From: Didymodactylos carnosus | Lineage: Eukaryota; Rotifera; Eurotatoria; Philodinida; Philodinidae | Length of the DNA stretch: 60,207 bases | Reading direction: 5' to 3' | Assembly: GCA_905250885.1 (NCBI GenBank) | Contig: CAJNOQ010000241.1 | Span: 1 to 60,207, forward strand | Shown: positions 45,243 through 58,468 of the stretch, piece by piece | Layout of the letters: every line of letters begins with the position of its first letter | Numbering within the stretch: the stretch's first letter is position 1 | Program-made: the position numbers and the translations under genes | Notes under the pieces: model-generated | Seen by the model: only the letters and a program-made list of their open reading frames with translations | The model's database searches: none | What the model was told of the DNA's origin: nothing

Positions 45243-48200
45243 ATGAGCAACAATCTTCTTCTATCTTATTTAATAACCACAGATCAATCGATTCAACATC
45301 TTAATTATAGTAACGAAAACCGAATCACTGCAGTTCTTTTGTTAACAACAACAATAACAACAATTAACAATACGCATTCTTATCATTTTGCATCATCATC
45401 ATCATTAAATACTCTTCAATCATTATCTACAATATCTTCATTAGAGTCAAACAATACGAATTCATCATTATTAATAACGTTAAATTTAAAAAATCATCCA
45501 GTTATTGGCGTTTTTTTAGCCCTCTTTTGTTTTATAACCGTCTTTGGTAACGGTCTCGTTATTTACGCCATTTCTCAAGAACGTTATCTCAAATCTGGTA
45601 TGTAATTAGTTTTCACATGAAACATAAACGCTACTTGTTTTCACTGTTATATATTGTATTAATTTTAATTTCTGTTAAAATGCTAAAAAGACTAATTAAA
45701 AATTGCAGTCTAGATTAATCTAATTTCTGCTGAATATACTAGTAACAAGACGTTACTGTTTTTCTAGCAACCTATTATTATATGGCTTCATTGGCATGCG
45801 CTGATTTATTTGTTGGATTAATTGTTATGCCATTTTCTATTGTACAAGCTTTATATGGTGATCATTGGCCATTTGGTAAACTTTGTTGTGATTTATGGCA
45901 TTCGTTTGATGTATTCGCTAGTACAGCGTCCATCTTGGATCTTTGTGTTATTGCCTTGGATAGATATTCTGGTAATTAAAATTTATTTTTGTCATACATG
46001 GTTTGTTCGTGTTTAAAGAAAGATTGTCAGTGATACTTTTCCGGAAAAGTATGGATCTTAAATTTTCAGCATATATACTAGACATGTATCAAACAATCTA
46101 AGTCTCTTGATGGTTATTTAGAAGGATGTCTTTTTTAAAAACTAGTGTTAGAAAATCATACAGCAGTTAATATTTCTTAGAAACAAAAGATAATATTTTA
46201 TAACCATTTACGTAACTGCCACCTTTGACATAATTCGGATGTCACTATAAATTTGCTTAAAATCAAATTCTATTGCAACAGCACTTTCAAAAGATGATTG
46301 AAAGAGTACTGCAAATATTTAGAAAGCTAGAAAATATTCGCAAGACGTTCAGTATTAAATTGAATTTCTGGAATATTCCTAGAAATCTCACGAAGAACAA
46401 AATTTGAATAAAAGTCAATATTTTCTGGAAGTTTCAGTGATATAATTGGATTTTAAATATGAAATTTTATTTTCGCGCGTACATTGACTATTTTTTTATA
46501 TCTGATTTAATAATTCCAGTTTGCATAACGAATGCGAATCTAGTTTTTAAGCATTCTTCTGGAAAATCAACTTCCAGCTGGAAAAGGCCACAGCATCGAC
46601 CGATTGGTTGTACTTAATTGGAGCTAGATTAAATCTAGCTGTAGATAAATTCAATCTAGATAAATGTACTCTTAGTCTAAATCTAAGTCCTTACTTTATC
46701 ATTTTTTTTCGTGATTGGGTTGTTCTAAGCATTTAAGCATGTATTATCTATCCTAATAACTTAAGCTCTTGTAAAAAGACAGTTATTTTTGTTTGTTGAT
46801 ATAGCTATAACAAATCCAATGTCCTATAATCAAACATTTTTCGTTAGACGTTGGCCACTTTTAGTTGCTGGTGTCTGGCTCTGTTCAGGTAGGATGATGG
46901 TTTAGTCCTTTTAAACCGAGCATACGCAATCAATATTATCCATGTTTTTGTAGGTTTAATATCATTTCCAGCTATTGCCTATTGGCGTTTTGTCGTTAAT
47001 CAATATGAAATAAATCGTTGCTCGTTTCCAGACGATATTTATTACACTATATTCTCATCATTAATATCGTTTTATATTCCCTTATTCGTGATGATTTTTG
47101 TTTATATACGTATTTATCGTGCGGCCGTCAAACAACTAAAAGCATTTAAAACCGGTGTAAAAATGGCATCACCTAAAAAGAACCGTGAAGGTGTTGTTAC
47201 TGTACCAGAAGTATGTTTAAGAATTCACAAGGGCAAATATCATGGTATTCCACGTGATTCATCATCAGTATTTAACAATGACCAACAAAGAATATCAAAC
47301 AATTTACAAACTAACGATCGTTTATCGAACCCTATCAAAAAGACAGCTAGTGGTGTATCATTGTTGAAAGAACGACGTGATTCATCATTATCGCGACATT
47401 CAATGTCCATATTAACGGGTGAGCATAAAGATTCACCATCACATTTATCTGCAATAAATCCAACAACAAAACGGTTGTCAAATGTTGGAATAAATGAACA
47501 TAGAAATTCAAAACCAGTCTCATCGTTCGGAAAAAGATTAACAAAATTTTCTAAAGAACAAAAGGCTACTATAACTCTTGCATATGTTATGGGTATATTT
47601 GTACTATGTTGGCTACCATTTTTTGTTTACAATCCTCTAACAGCCATCGTTAAACAAATTCGTAGTAGAAAACATCGTTCTCACATATCCACTCATAACT
47701 TTTTAACTGGAAATGAAATTGTCTTTCAAATATTTACATGGTTAGGTTACGTAAATTCCAGTGCAAATCCCATTATTTATGCTTTTTCGTCACGTGATTT
47801 TCGTCGAGCTTTTATCAAATATCTTTGTCGATGTTTTCCAACAAAAATAAGAACATTTTTCATGTCATATAATAATTTAACTATATTACGTAGTCGTCGT
47901 GTACCAAATTCTGTTCCGTCTGTCGTTGAACTGAATATAGACACAATATCTGACACAAATAATAGCTCGTCGAATACAAAACAAAATAATTTAAATAATA
48001 TTCGAATGGTAAAAAATCGAAATGTTTTATTTAATGCATTTCACAGTTGTATACAAGCAAGACAATTAAAACAAGAACAACAAAAACTCCAAAGTACACC
48101 ATCAATAACAACATCGACAAAAAGTACGATTAATAATCTTATACTTGTTGAATATTGCACATATCATGATATGAGCATAACAAAAATAACGTGCGTGTAA
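45243..48200 (+). CDS. D1-like dopamine receptor, Dop1R2/DAMB type GPCR
   Basis: Four exons: 45243-45597, 45768-45971, 46805-46888, 46954-48200, all phase-1 junctions, about 629 residues. It is a class A aminergic receptor of the plasma membrane. After a long Ser/Asn/Thr-rich extracellular N-terminus, TM1 has FGNGLVIYA, TM2 LACADLFVGLIVMP, TM3 LWHSFDVFASTASI with the amine-binding Asp, then DRYSAIT (usual DRYWAIT) and NPMSY. TM4/ECL2 has SGLISFPAIAYWR, and TM5 FSSLISFYIPLFVM has the catechol-binding serines. Intracellular loop 3 is about 145 residues, basic and serine-rich. TM6 is FVLCWLPFFVYNPL, TM7 VNSSANPIIYAFSSRDF. The segments around TM3 to TM5 resemble insect Dop1R2 most, as I recall it; octopamine receptors are the main alternative. 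Confidence 0.85.
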
Positions 48201-48724
48201 ATTTTCTGTTTTTCGGATAAAAATATCGTATTTTGTAGAGATTATTTGATATTAAAATGTATTCTCATCTGCCCATCTCTTTCACAAAAATACGAATTAT
48301 AAAGGATTTTAATTTACATTTTTATAATTCAAAAGGACATTTACAATACTCTTGCAACACTGATATTTTAAATTTGTTTTACAAGACAAAAATATTTGTC
48401 TAATCAAAAAAAGAAAAAAATATTCACTAAAAAGCAAACAAATCTTGTTTCTAACATAAAAAATGTCAAAAATATTTTTAAAGTTAATCTTTTCTCCTAC
48501 ACGAAAACGGATATTATATACGAGCACTAACACAAACGGAAACCATATTAGTTTTCCAAACTTCTTGAATAATGTCATTCATCTTCTTTTTGTTTTATAA
48601 AACACGTGATACATTCTGACCTTGATTTACGCATATAAAAATGTACAATTGTTTGAACACACATACAAATAATACAAGACAAATTATGATGTCTGATGCA
48701 GTTTTATTTTCCATTTGTTTAATA
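48201..48724. other. Convergent 3' flanks
   Basis: AT-rich sequence between the receptor stop and the last exon of the minus-strand gene at 48725-53177. No gene or strong repeat was seen. Confidence 0.5.
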
Positions 48725-51700
48725 TCAAGTTAAATTTGAATCATGCCGTAGTGCACGTTTCTAAAAGATAAAAAAATGATTCATAGCATGAAATTATAGT
48801 ATAAGTCCATCTGACAAGAAGTATAATGAATTCTTCTAAACTAAAATCACAGATATTAACTTTTTTTTAGGAAATTGTTTCCATTGTTACTGAGATTTGA
48901 CTGCACTCCTACTTACTCATGTTGGGTAATTTAAAAGGACACTTATTATGAATGTTAAAATGAATTTCAAAACAGCTTACTTGAAATATTCTTTCTAATT
49001 CTGATCTACATGTTGTTTCTGCTAATGTATTTGAACATGTTTGACTTGATAGAAATTTTTCATTAAAAGAATTTTTATTGGTTATTTTTGTTTTTTGTAC
49101 TGTTGAGGCTAATTTAAATGTTTGAGATCGATGTTTAGACGATGTTGTTCGTTCGTATGAATTGTTTATTACACGGCAATCTGATGGGATATTCACTAAT
49201 TGTTCTGCATCCACAATTCTATCAGATTTTGAACGTTTTGTCGGTAAATTGAATGTTAACGCAGAATTTAATTCGTTAATATCAAGTGTTATACTTTCTA
49301 CTTGAGATATTTGTCTCATTTTTGTTGTTGAAGGAATACTTTTTGATGTTGATGTTTCAATATGATTTAAACTTAGAGAAGCGTCGTTTAATACTGTTTT
49401 CGATGAACTGTTAGTTTTAGACGGAAAATATGTACCATTAGTCACAGTTTGCGTTGATGATCGTTCAAGTTCTTCTTTTGCTTTAATGAATAATGGATTT
49501 GTCGTTATTTCTTGCAAAATTCGCGTATCAGATAGTTTACTTGATGTCGACATCGATGATGTGAATGTGCCATTTTCCGATGGCACACGGTCGTGGGGAA
49601 ACGTCATCGACATTCGTTGTGAATAATTACTTTGTTGAGAATTTCGATTTATCTGTGATGGAACGGCTCTAAAACCACCAGCAGGCAAAGGTGGAGGGGG
49701 CGGTGGCAATATAAGATTACAATCATTTGATATATCACTTGTAGATGATACAGCACTATCACGTTCATTTGCTTCAACATAAATCGGTTGTGGTGTGTTT
49801 ACTCGTCCATAAGAAGACTGATCATAACAAGCACTCGTTGTTGATACAGAACTGGAATGAGATTGTTTAAATCGTAATGAAAAATGTTCGTTTAATTGAT
49901 TAATGACAGCTACTGATGGTCCACATTTTTCAGATGAATTATTTGTTCGATCATTTTGATGATCTAATGACATTGACACAAAATTTGTTCGCGAATGTAT
50001 TGGGTGAACGATAGGACTGGGTATTACAAGTGATGTACGTTTCTTATATTCAGAGTAGACTTTTGAAGACTGTTGATCGTAGTCATAATCGTATTTACTA
50101 CTCTTAAGGCAAGAATTCTCTTCTTCTTGTACGTTATCGTCTGATGTCTGTGATATCGGCCACAATGAAGTGGATACTGTTTCATTTTGGAGATTAAGTT
50201 GAGATACAGAGCCATACGACGAATAAGGCTTTGAAATGGACGGTGTTACTTTCCGTAGTGTTGTCCGTTCAAGAATCTCTTTCGATATACGAAAATAATT
50301 GTTGTTGTTGTTAGACATCATCCCGTCTAGTTGTGTACAAGAACTGGTTTTCGTAGTAGAGAACGATGAATGTTTTGACGTCGAGGTATATAAACGTGGT
50401 CGAGAATCTCCGTTTTCATTAGTAATCATTGGTTGTTTGTCTGCATGATTCAAACCATCTCCTGGGGAATTAGGAGCCATTTCAGATACTGAAACAATTA
50501 TTGTAATTTAGTTGAAATTCTTTTTTAATCAGAGGCATCAGAACGAAAATTATCAGCAACTATCACTTACCACATGAACGTTTTTTCTCTTTAAATACCA
50601 ATCTTGATGACATTATTGTATCAGCTGTTGTCCGACATCGAACATTACTATCCAATGTTGCTCGAATTAATGTTTCAGGGAAGGGTGGCGCAATCGGCGG
50701 TGTTGAATTTTGGCATTGTTCAACTGAAGTTAATGATGATTCAGGTGCTTTTTCTAATAAATCAGAATCTTTTCGCTGTGAAACTGTTTGAAGTGAATCG
50801 TGATCATAATCATTGTCAAGGAAAAATGTGGATGATTTGAGTAGTTGAGATGCAGTTGATGAATCCTCAAATGTTAATCTCTTTGATGAATGTGTTTGTT
50901 CAAACTCATCAATTTCTTTGACTGACATACATATTTGTTGTTTACATACATTACTTACATTGTCATTGGTTTCATAGTCAGGTAAAGGTTCCGCTTCTTG
51001 TTCACAGTTTACTGTTCGAACAATATTATTATTATCTGTTACATCGTAATCAGGTGATGGCTCAAGTGAACTTCTTTCTTTTGATACCTCAGTTAAACCA
51101 TACAGATTTGTATTATGACTTATTCTTGGAATGATATGTTGTTCACCTTTCGTTGTTGTACCAGTGACATTAAATGATTTTGAACGATTCATTAGCACAT
51201 AATTATTTGCTCGTAGATTATTATCTAAATCTCGTTGTTTTGACATATTTTGTGACGTATCAGCCTTTCCACTATGATAGTGAAAATTTCTCTCTAACGA
51301 CAATGAATTTTTAATTGAGTACATCATTTCTTGACCAATGGCGAGTTCCATCCGTTTTCCTAGTGCTTCAGCATTAGCCGATAAACGCTTACAACTATAC
51401 TGTCGAGCGATGATTTTATTATTATTGTCATAATCGAGTTCTTTTGTGTTTGTTGATCTAACAATATCGTTAATATTTTCATTTTTGATTGAAAATTGTT
51501 GTTGTTTTTCACATCCATCATTTTTCACCATCGATATTCGAGAACTAACATTGGATAATGGAATTTTTTTTAATTTATGATTTTTTCGATTAACTACAGG
51601 ATGTTCCTCGCCGGCTGATATGACTACACATTTTTCACTTTCTTTTCGTGATAATTTCGCAGCAGTAAGAATATTTGGTTTATAACGTCTATGATTAGTA

Positions 51701-53177
51701 CTTTTTGGCGAACATATTTCACTATATCGTTTTGAGATGTGGGCTGTTAAGTTCTTTCGTTCATTTTTCACTTTTGGATTCAATGATGATGGCACAGCAT
51801 CATTATTTCTATACAAAAGATCCACTAGATAGTTTCAATCTGTTATATTAAAGACATCTCTATTGTCCATTTCAGTAAGCTACTAATCTACTATCAACTA
51901 CTAACTATTTTTTCAATCTAGATCTCTAATCTTTCTCTCTCTCTCTCTGAATATCTCTAATTAAGCTTGTACCACAAAGTATATGAATTTAATTGTTAAG
52001 AGATTCGATGCATTTGTCACTAAACAGTTTTATCTTCATCAGTGATTACCTGAATGATGATGGTCCACAAAAATGAAAATTGTACGATGTTTTATTTTTT
52101 TGATGAAAACAGTTCAATGTGTCAACACTAATACATCGAGAAAAGAGCCACATTGATATTTTTAAATTATAATAGTCATCATTAAACAAGCTTAATTTAA
52201 TAATTACAAATGGAATAATAATCATGTCTAAATAAATTTATTCATGTTGATATCGATTTCATTGTTCAATCTTCACTCTCTCTTTCTCTTTTATTATATG
52301 CATAAAATGGCGGTTTAAAACAAAAAATTGATTTTTATTATTTATACATACTATAAATACACATTCGTGTCAATTACTGGCACGCTTAGAAAATAAAAAT
52401 CAACGATCAAGATCAGTGTGTTCAACAAAACGTGCTTGTTCACGTCTAAGGATCATCCGTTATTTGTAACTACTATCATAGTTTTGGTCTATATGTCCAA
52501 AAAAAAAAAGAAAAAAAAAGAAAAAAAGAAAAATATAAAAATAGTTTAAGAAACTATAAATCGCTAAAGCTGTTCCTATTCACGATGATGAAGAAGAGAA
52601 AGAACGAAAGTATTCAATGTTTCGTTATTTTATTGTACAAAAGCTCAATGTAAACAATCGGAAAGTATTATGACATAATTACGTCTTTACGTTCATACAT
52701 AGGAAGTAATTTTGTCGCAGTATATATTATAACGAAAAAAGGTATATGTAAGACATAGAACGATTGAAAAATTTATTTTTATTTTAGAAGAACGAGTTAA
52801 GTATTAATGATTCATTCTTACCTGTACAAAACACAATAATTGTTTTCTGAACATAAATCTATTGATTTGTTAAATGACGAATTGTTGCTCAGTGGGGTAT
52901 TTGGTATCATATCTAGTCAAAAAAATAATGAATCAATACGAAAGATTTTGTATATTCAATAAAGTATCATTACCAAAGTATGATCTGTATATTTCTGAAA
53001 AAGTGATGAAATAATTTAATCTACACTTACTATGTGAAAAGTTTTTTTTTAAATGGTTCCAAAATTATGAAAATACATTTTTTTCAAATATCTTTCTTTT
53101 CAATCGCCATTATATAATATTTAGAACTTACGTTTTTTCTTTTTTCTTTTTTTTGGGGCCAGGAGGATATGTGACCC
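48725..53177 (-). CDS. Large disordered protein, proline-rich; 5' end not found
   Basis: Six minus-strand exons join in frame: 53177-53132, 52994-52974 (21-nt microexon), 52912-52822, 51808-50571, 50488-48981, 48760-48725. They encode about 979 residues and there may be more upstream. The first exon reads GSHILLAPKKRKKKK, a basic stretch. The two large exons are Ser/Asn/Thr-rich and look disordered. They contain tyrosine-acidic sites (LPDYETN, PSPDYDVT), a profilin- or SH3-type ligand (ILPPPPPPLPAGGFR) and NPLFIKAKEELERS. The tail, SELERIFQKRALRHDSNLT, is short and charged. These suggest a cytoskeletal or signalling adaptor, which is inference; I recognise no named family. The two big frames read as separate ORFs but are tied by a good gtaagt...cag intron. 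The first ATG in frame is at 52910. Confidence 0.6.
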
Positions 53178-54470
53178 CTGTAATAATAAGAAACAGAATT
53201 ATTCAAATAAAACAAATGTGATGTTTAACTTCTTGCTTTAACCTTGCATTTTTCAACCTATGATAGGGTGGAGTTGCATTGTAATGTCAAATTATATATA
53301 TTAAAACAATTTTTACGTAATAAAAAACAGATGAATAAATAGGATGAATATATTTTTTTGGTGTATATGAAATGGTCATCAATCTATGAGTATATTTTTA
53401 TCTTGATTTATTGGCAAACTGTTGCCGCATTTTTTAGAAATTGAACACATTTTTCCATTTTCTGTTTACTGATGAATGTGTATGGATCACATATCGCTTT
53501 TCATTCAAATTGACAGAATAAAAATTAGAATAAAAGATATCTGATACATGTTGAAACTGATCAATTATTTATTGACCGTGTCAATGTAAAATTGTAACAT
53601 AAACTTATAAATGATAGTTATAACAAGTTTTAACATTTAGTACTGCCTTTGTATATATACATTGAATGGTTGTTTACGAAACTACTATTTCTTAGTTAAA
53701 GATTCAAGAACGATTTTGATCAATATATATTTTAAGTAAGAATGAACAGATTATCAAATAATATTCTAGATTGACAGTGTGATCTCTAGGAATTATTTAC
53801 TATTCATAATTTGATACTGTACTGTAGAAGAATAGCGTACCTAAAAAGATATTCTGAGAAAAGATAAATGAATCTAAAACTTCCAGTCTGACTTAATATT
53901 GCTGTTACATGAAACTTTAGTAATTTATTGTTTGTATGTTTAATTTTACTATAAACTATTTGATTTTACGTAACAAAAATCTTTTATAAATTAAAACTTC
54001 ATCAAATTATTCGTTGTCAATAGTCATAAGAAAATTGATCATAGTCAACTTCGTGTTATTCACATTTGAGAATAATGTACATAAACCTTACCATAATGCC
54101 GTAGAAGTGCTATTTTGAAATATGATGTCAATAACAATCGAAGATATTGAAGAAAAACATATTAACACGTATGACAATAATACCATGTGGATTTGATTTG
54201 TTTTGCCATAGTCATGAAATATTACTTGTCTATTATCGATTTTGATATCTAACCGCAAGAGAAGAACTAGAAAATCCATATTTTAACAAAGAAAGAGCTC
54301 TTATTTCTCTCATTACGAAATATTAAACAGAAATTAACGTGAGATCTTAAAATGGCATTTCATTAAAGTTTAGAACTGAGACAAATCAAACAATATTTGA
54401 AAAAAACATAATTAGAGATTACAAAATCACTATAGTGTAAAAAATATGATTACAAAGAAAGCGAAAATAT
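53178..54470. other. Upstream of the disordered-protein gene, downstream of SLC25A19
   Basis: It should contain the missing 5' exon(s) or promoter of the minus-strand disordered-protein gene. A minus-strand open frame at 54088-54279 ends at a donor-like site but would join the next exon in a frame that hits a stop, so it was not used. No strong repeats. Confidence 0.45.
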
Positions 54471-56624
54471 TTATTTGTACGGTATATGTTTTGTTTTTTT
54501 ACGTAGTAAAGTACTAATTTGTTCATAAATTGTCAATATAATTCCCGTTGAAAGATATGCTTTTACTAAACTTGGTATACAACCCTTATATAAACCACGA
54601 ATACCTTCATTAACTCCAATATCTCGAAAACAATGCCATACTCCATGATAAATACGCGTCTAAATAACAATTTATTTTATAAAAAATTATTTAACAATTA
54701 AAAATGCATATTTCTTTACTTACTTGACCAAATTTAGAACGTGCTTCTTCAAAACATTGTACTTCTAAACGTTTTTTAATAACATCAAATGGATAAACCG
54801 TTAATTTTGATATGAGACCAGAAAGTCCACCGTTAATTGAACTTTGTAGTGGTCCTAAAAATTAATGAGAATATTTGAATAAAAAATTATTTTATTTACC
54901 ATATATTTTTACCTATTTCAGAGGATCGATTAAGATCAAGTAATAACCATCCATGATTAAGTGTTTCATAGAATCCAAATGTTAATGCTGAAATTGGTGC
55001 ATACAATGCGATAGCCGGTATCAAACCACGGTAGAAACCTCGAATTCCTTCACGTATCCAAATAGTTTTAATAGCATGAAAATAACTTTTGTAAATCTAT
55101 AATCGAATTAAGATAGAATTTGTACATTATTCTAATTTATTTTCATGTGATACATACTTTAGGCTCTCCTTGACCAATAAATCTTGTACGTAACACATCC
55201 ATTGGTTGACAAGAACATACCGCTATTCCTGCAGCTATTGCACCACATGTGAAATGTATCAATACTTTTTTGGTAGATGATGAATTTTCTGGAAACAAAT
55301 AGGTCATTTTCTTCGTAACTTTTTCAAATGTGTATATCTAAATTGATAAATTTATCCTGTAAAATTCATCAACATTATAACTGCTCTAAAAAAAATTTAC
55401 TTGAGCAACATTGTAAGAAACGGATAATATTTGTGCTGCAACATGTCCTTTCCAAAATGCTCTGAAAGTTTCTTCTCGATGAATTAATTTGATTGCATGA
55501 AAAATTCCATGATATTTTGAGCCATTTTGTGGTCGTAATGGTTCAATTTGTAGCTAAATATGCGTGCGTGCAGCTGAAATAAGAATAGATTAATTTGGCT
55601 ACAGGTATCCACCTCTCTGTGCTCAGGACAACCATTTTGTTGATTATGCGCATCAGTCGCTAATTTTGTCGACTCTCTCTCATTTGTAAATCTACACATT
55701 AGATACCTTATTTTAAATAGTTTAATTGTACAGAATTCTTAAAAGAGAGTCTACTACTCAACATCTTCTGTTTTGATCAAACTTTGACACAGTTATGCTA
55801 AAACTTTCAGCCTGAAACACTAACTCGTTCAAGAGTTGTATGTGTCGCAAGGGTTAAAATGAGATATTCCAAACTGCTTCCTAAGAAATAATGTACTTTT
55901 CTCCATAATGAAAATGCGACAAAATAGTTAAATCAGTTTGTTTTGTTTTGGACTTGTCTCTCAACATAGATGTGTCATTTCTTAGTTCGAAGAGGAACAT
56001 ATTTGTTTCACAAATTCATATACATCAGAAGATTCATGCAGGTTATATTGAAACGTTTCTTGGACATTCCAGTAACCTTGGCTTTTATAGCTCCTGCCAA
56101 GTTTTGTCATAAATCTACGAAAATTACTTTTATGCTAAATAATGATAAAGATGTTGAAAGAAGCCTCTACGACTATTTATTATTGTGGGTTGGGGAGGGG
56201 AGGCGAGGAGGGAGAGAACTTCAGTTAAAAATTGTGATTGTTTCAGGAGATTCATCCTTTCAAAAACTAATTGGTTTATTTATATCCTTTTTACTAGCAA
56301 GAAGTATAAAGAATCATTCCACTTCCTGTTTAATCGTCAAGATTGAAAAGCACTATTGTATGCAATAATTACATCACCATTCAGTCGTTCGTTAATAACA
56401 AACTACTCTATTATGGCTCGAAAGCTTTGTGATTTTATTTTGCCTTCTCAGTGAAATAAAATAAAAATGTCGTTTATGAACACAGTATGTTTACTTACTT
56501 GTAATCGAATTTTCAAGACATCAACTGGTTGCAAAACAAATCGTGCAACAAAACCAGAGATACTACTAGCAACTAAAATGTTAGTCGTTGATAACTCCTC
56601 CTGCTTTGGATCATAGCCAACCAT
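54471..56624 (-). CDS. SLC25A19: Mitochondrial thiamine pyrophosphate carrier
   Basis: Six minus-strand exons: 56624-56499, 55553-55401, 55337-55158, 55096-54913, 54854-54724, 54659-54471; exactly 320 residues, as in human SLC25A19. It starts MVGYDPK, the distinctive N-terminus of this carrier. The three mitochondrial-carrier repeats are visible through their PX[DE]XX[KR] signatures: [18 protein letters not shown] and YPFDVIKKR. Other shared segments are [25 protein letters not shown] and [10 protein letters not shown]. It sits in the inner membrane and imports thiamine pyrophosphate for mitochondrial dehydrogenases. The ATG directly follows a 'ctattttag' acceptor, so a 5' UTR intron or trans-splice site ends there. 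Intron 1 is long (945 bp) and holds a G-rich tract. The AUH-like gene lies 355 bp upstream on the same strand. Confidence 0.94.
56187..56212 (+). other. G-quadruplex-type motif
   Basis: The tract has GGG, GGGG, GGGG and a final GGG separated by short loops, the last containing GGCGAGGA. It lies on the plus strand in SLC25A19 intron 1, that is, on the template strand of that gene. Such G-runs are rare in this AT-rich window. Confidence 0.6.
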
Positions 56625-56979
56625 CTAAAATAGCCATTGAACTAAAGTATATGTCTAAACGAGTCAAAAATCTTGATACATACAAATCAATTTGATACAG
56701 ACTATTGACTTCTTATTAGAGTGATGAATGAGAATTAACGAAAGTACATATCTTGCTTACTATCAGTTCAACATGGTAATTAAGTTAAATAAGATAAACA
56801 TATACATCTGCTAGATTTAATAGTTAAATAATTTACAACTAGTAAACTTTGTGTGTTCAAAAATATAAAAAAATGTACGTTTGAGAAAAACACATTTTTT
56901 AAAAAAAAGAAAACGAAAAACAAATTAGGAAAATGGCAAATCTCTACGACGTTTTATATCAAATGTTTTATCACTTATT

Positions 56980-58468
<1,489 letters not shown>

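Noticed and set aside
54088..54279. Possible first exon of the disordered-protein gene
   Set aside because: It ends at a donor-like site, but joining it to the exon at 53177 forces a frame that reaches a stop after the microexon.
55970..56368. 132-aa plus-strand frame in SLC25A19 intron 1
   Set aside because: No motif, intronic and antisense, and it contains the G-rich tract; likely chance.
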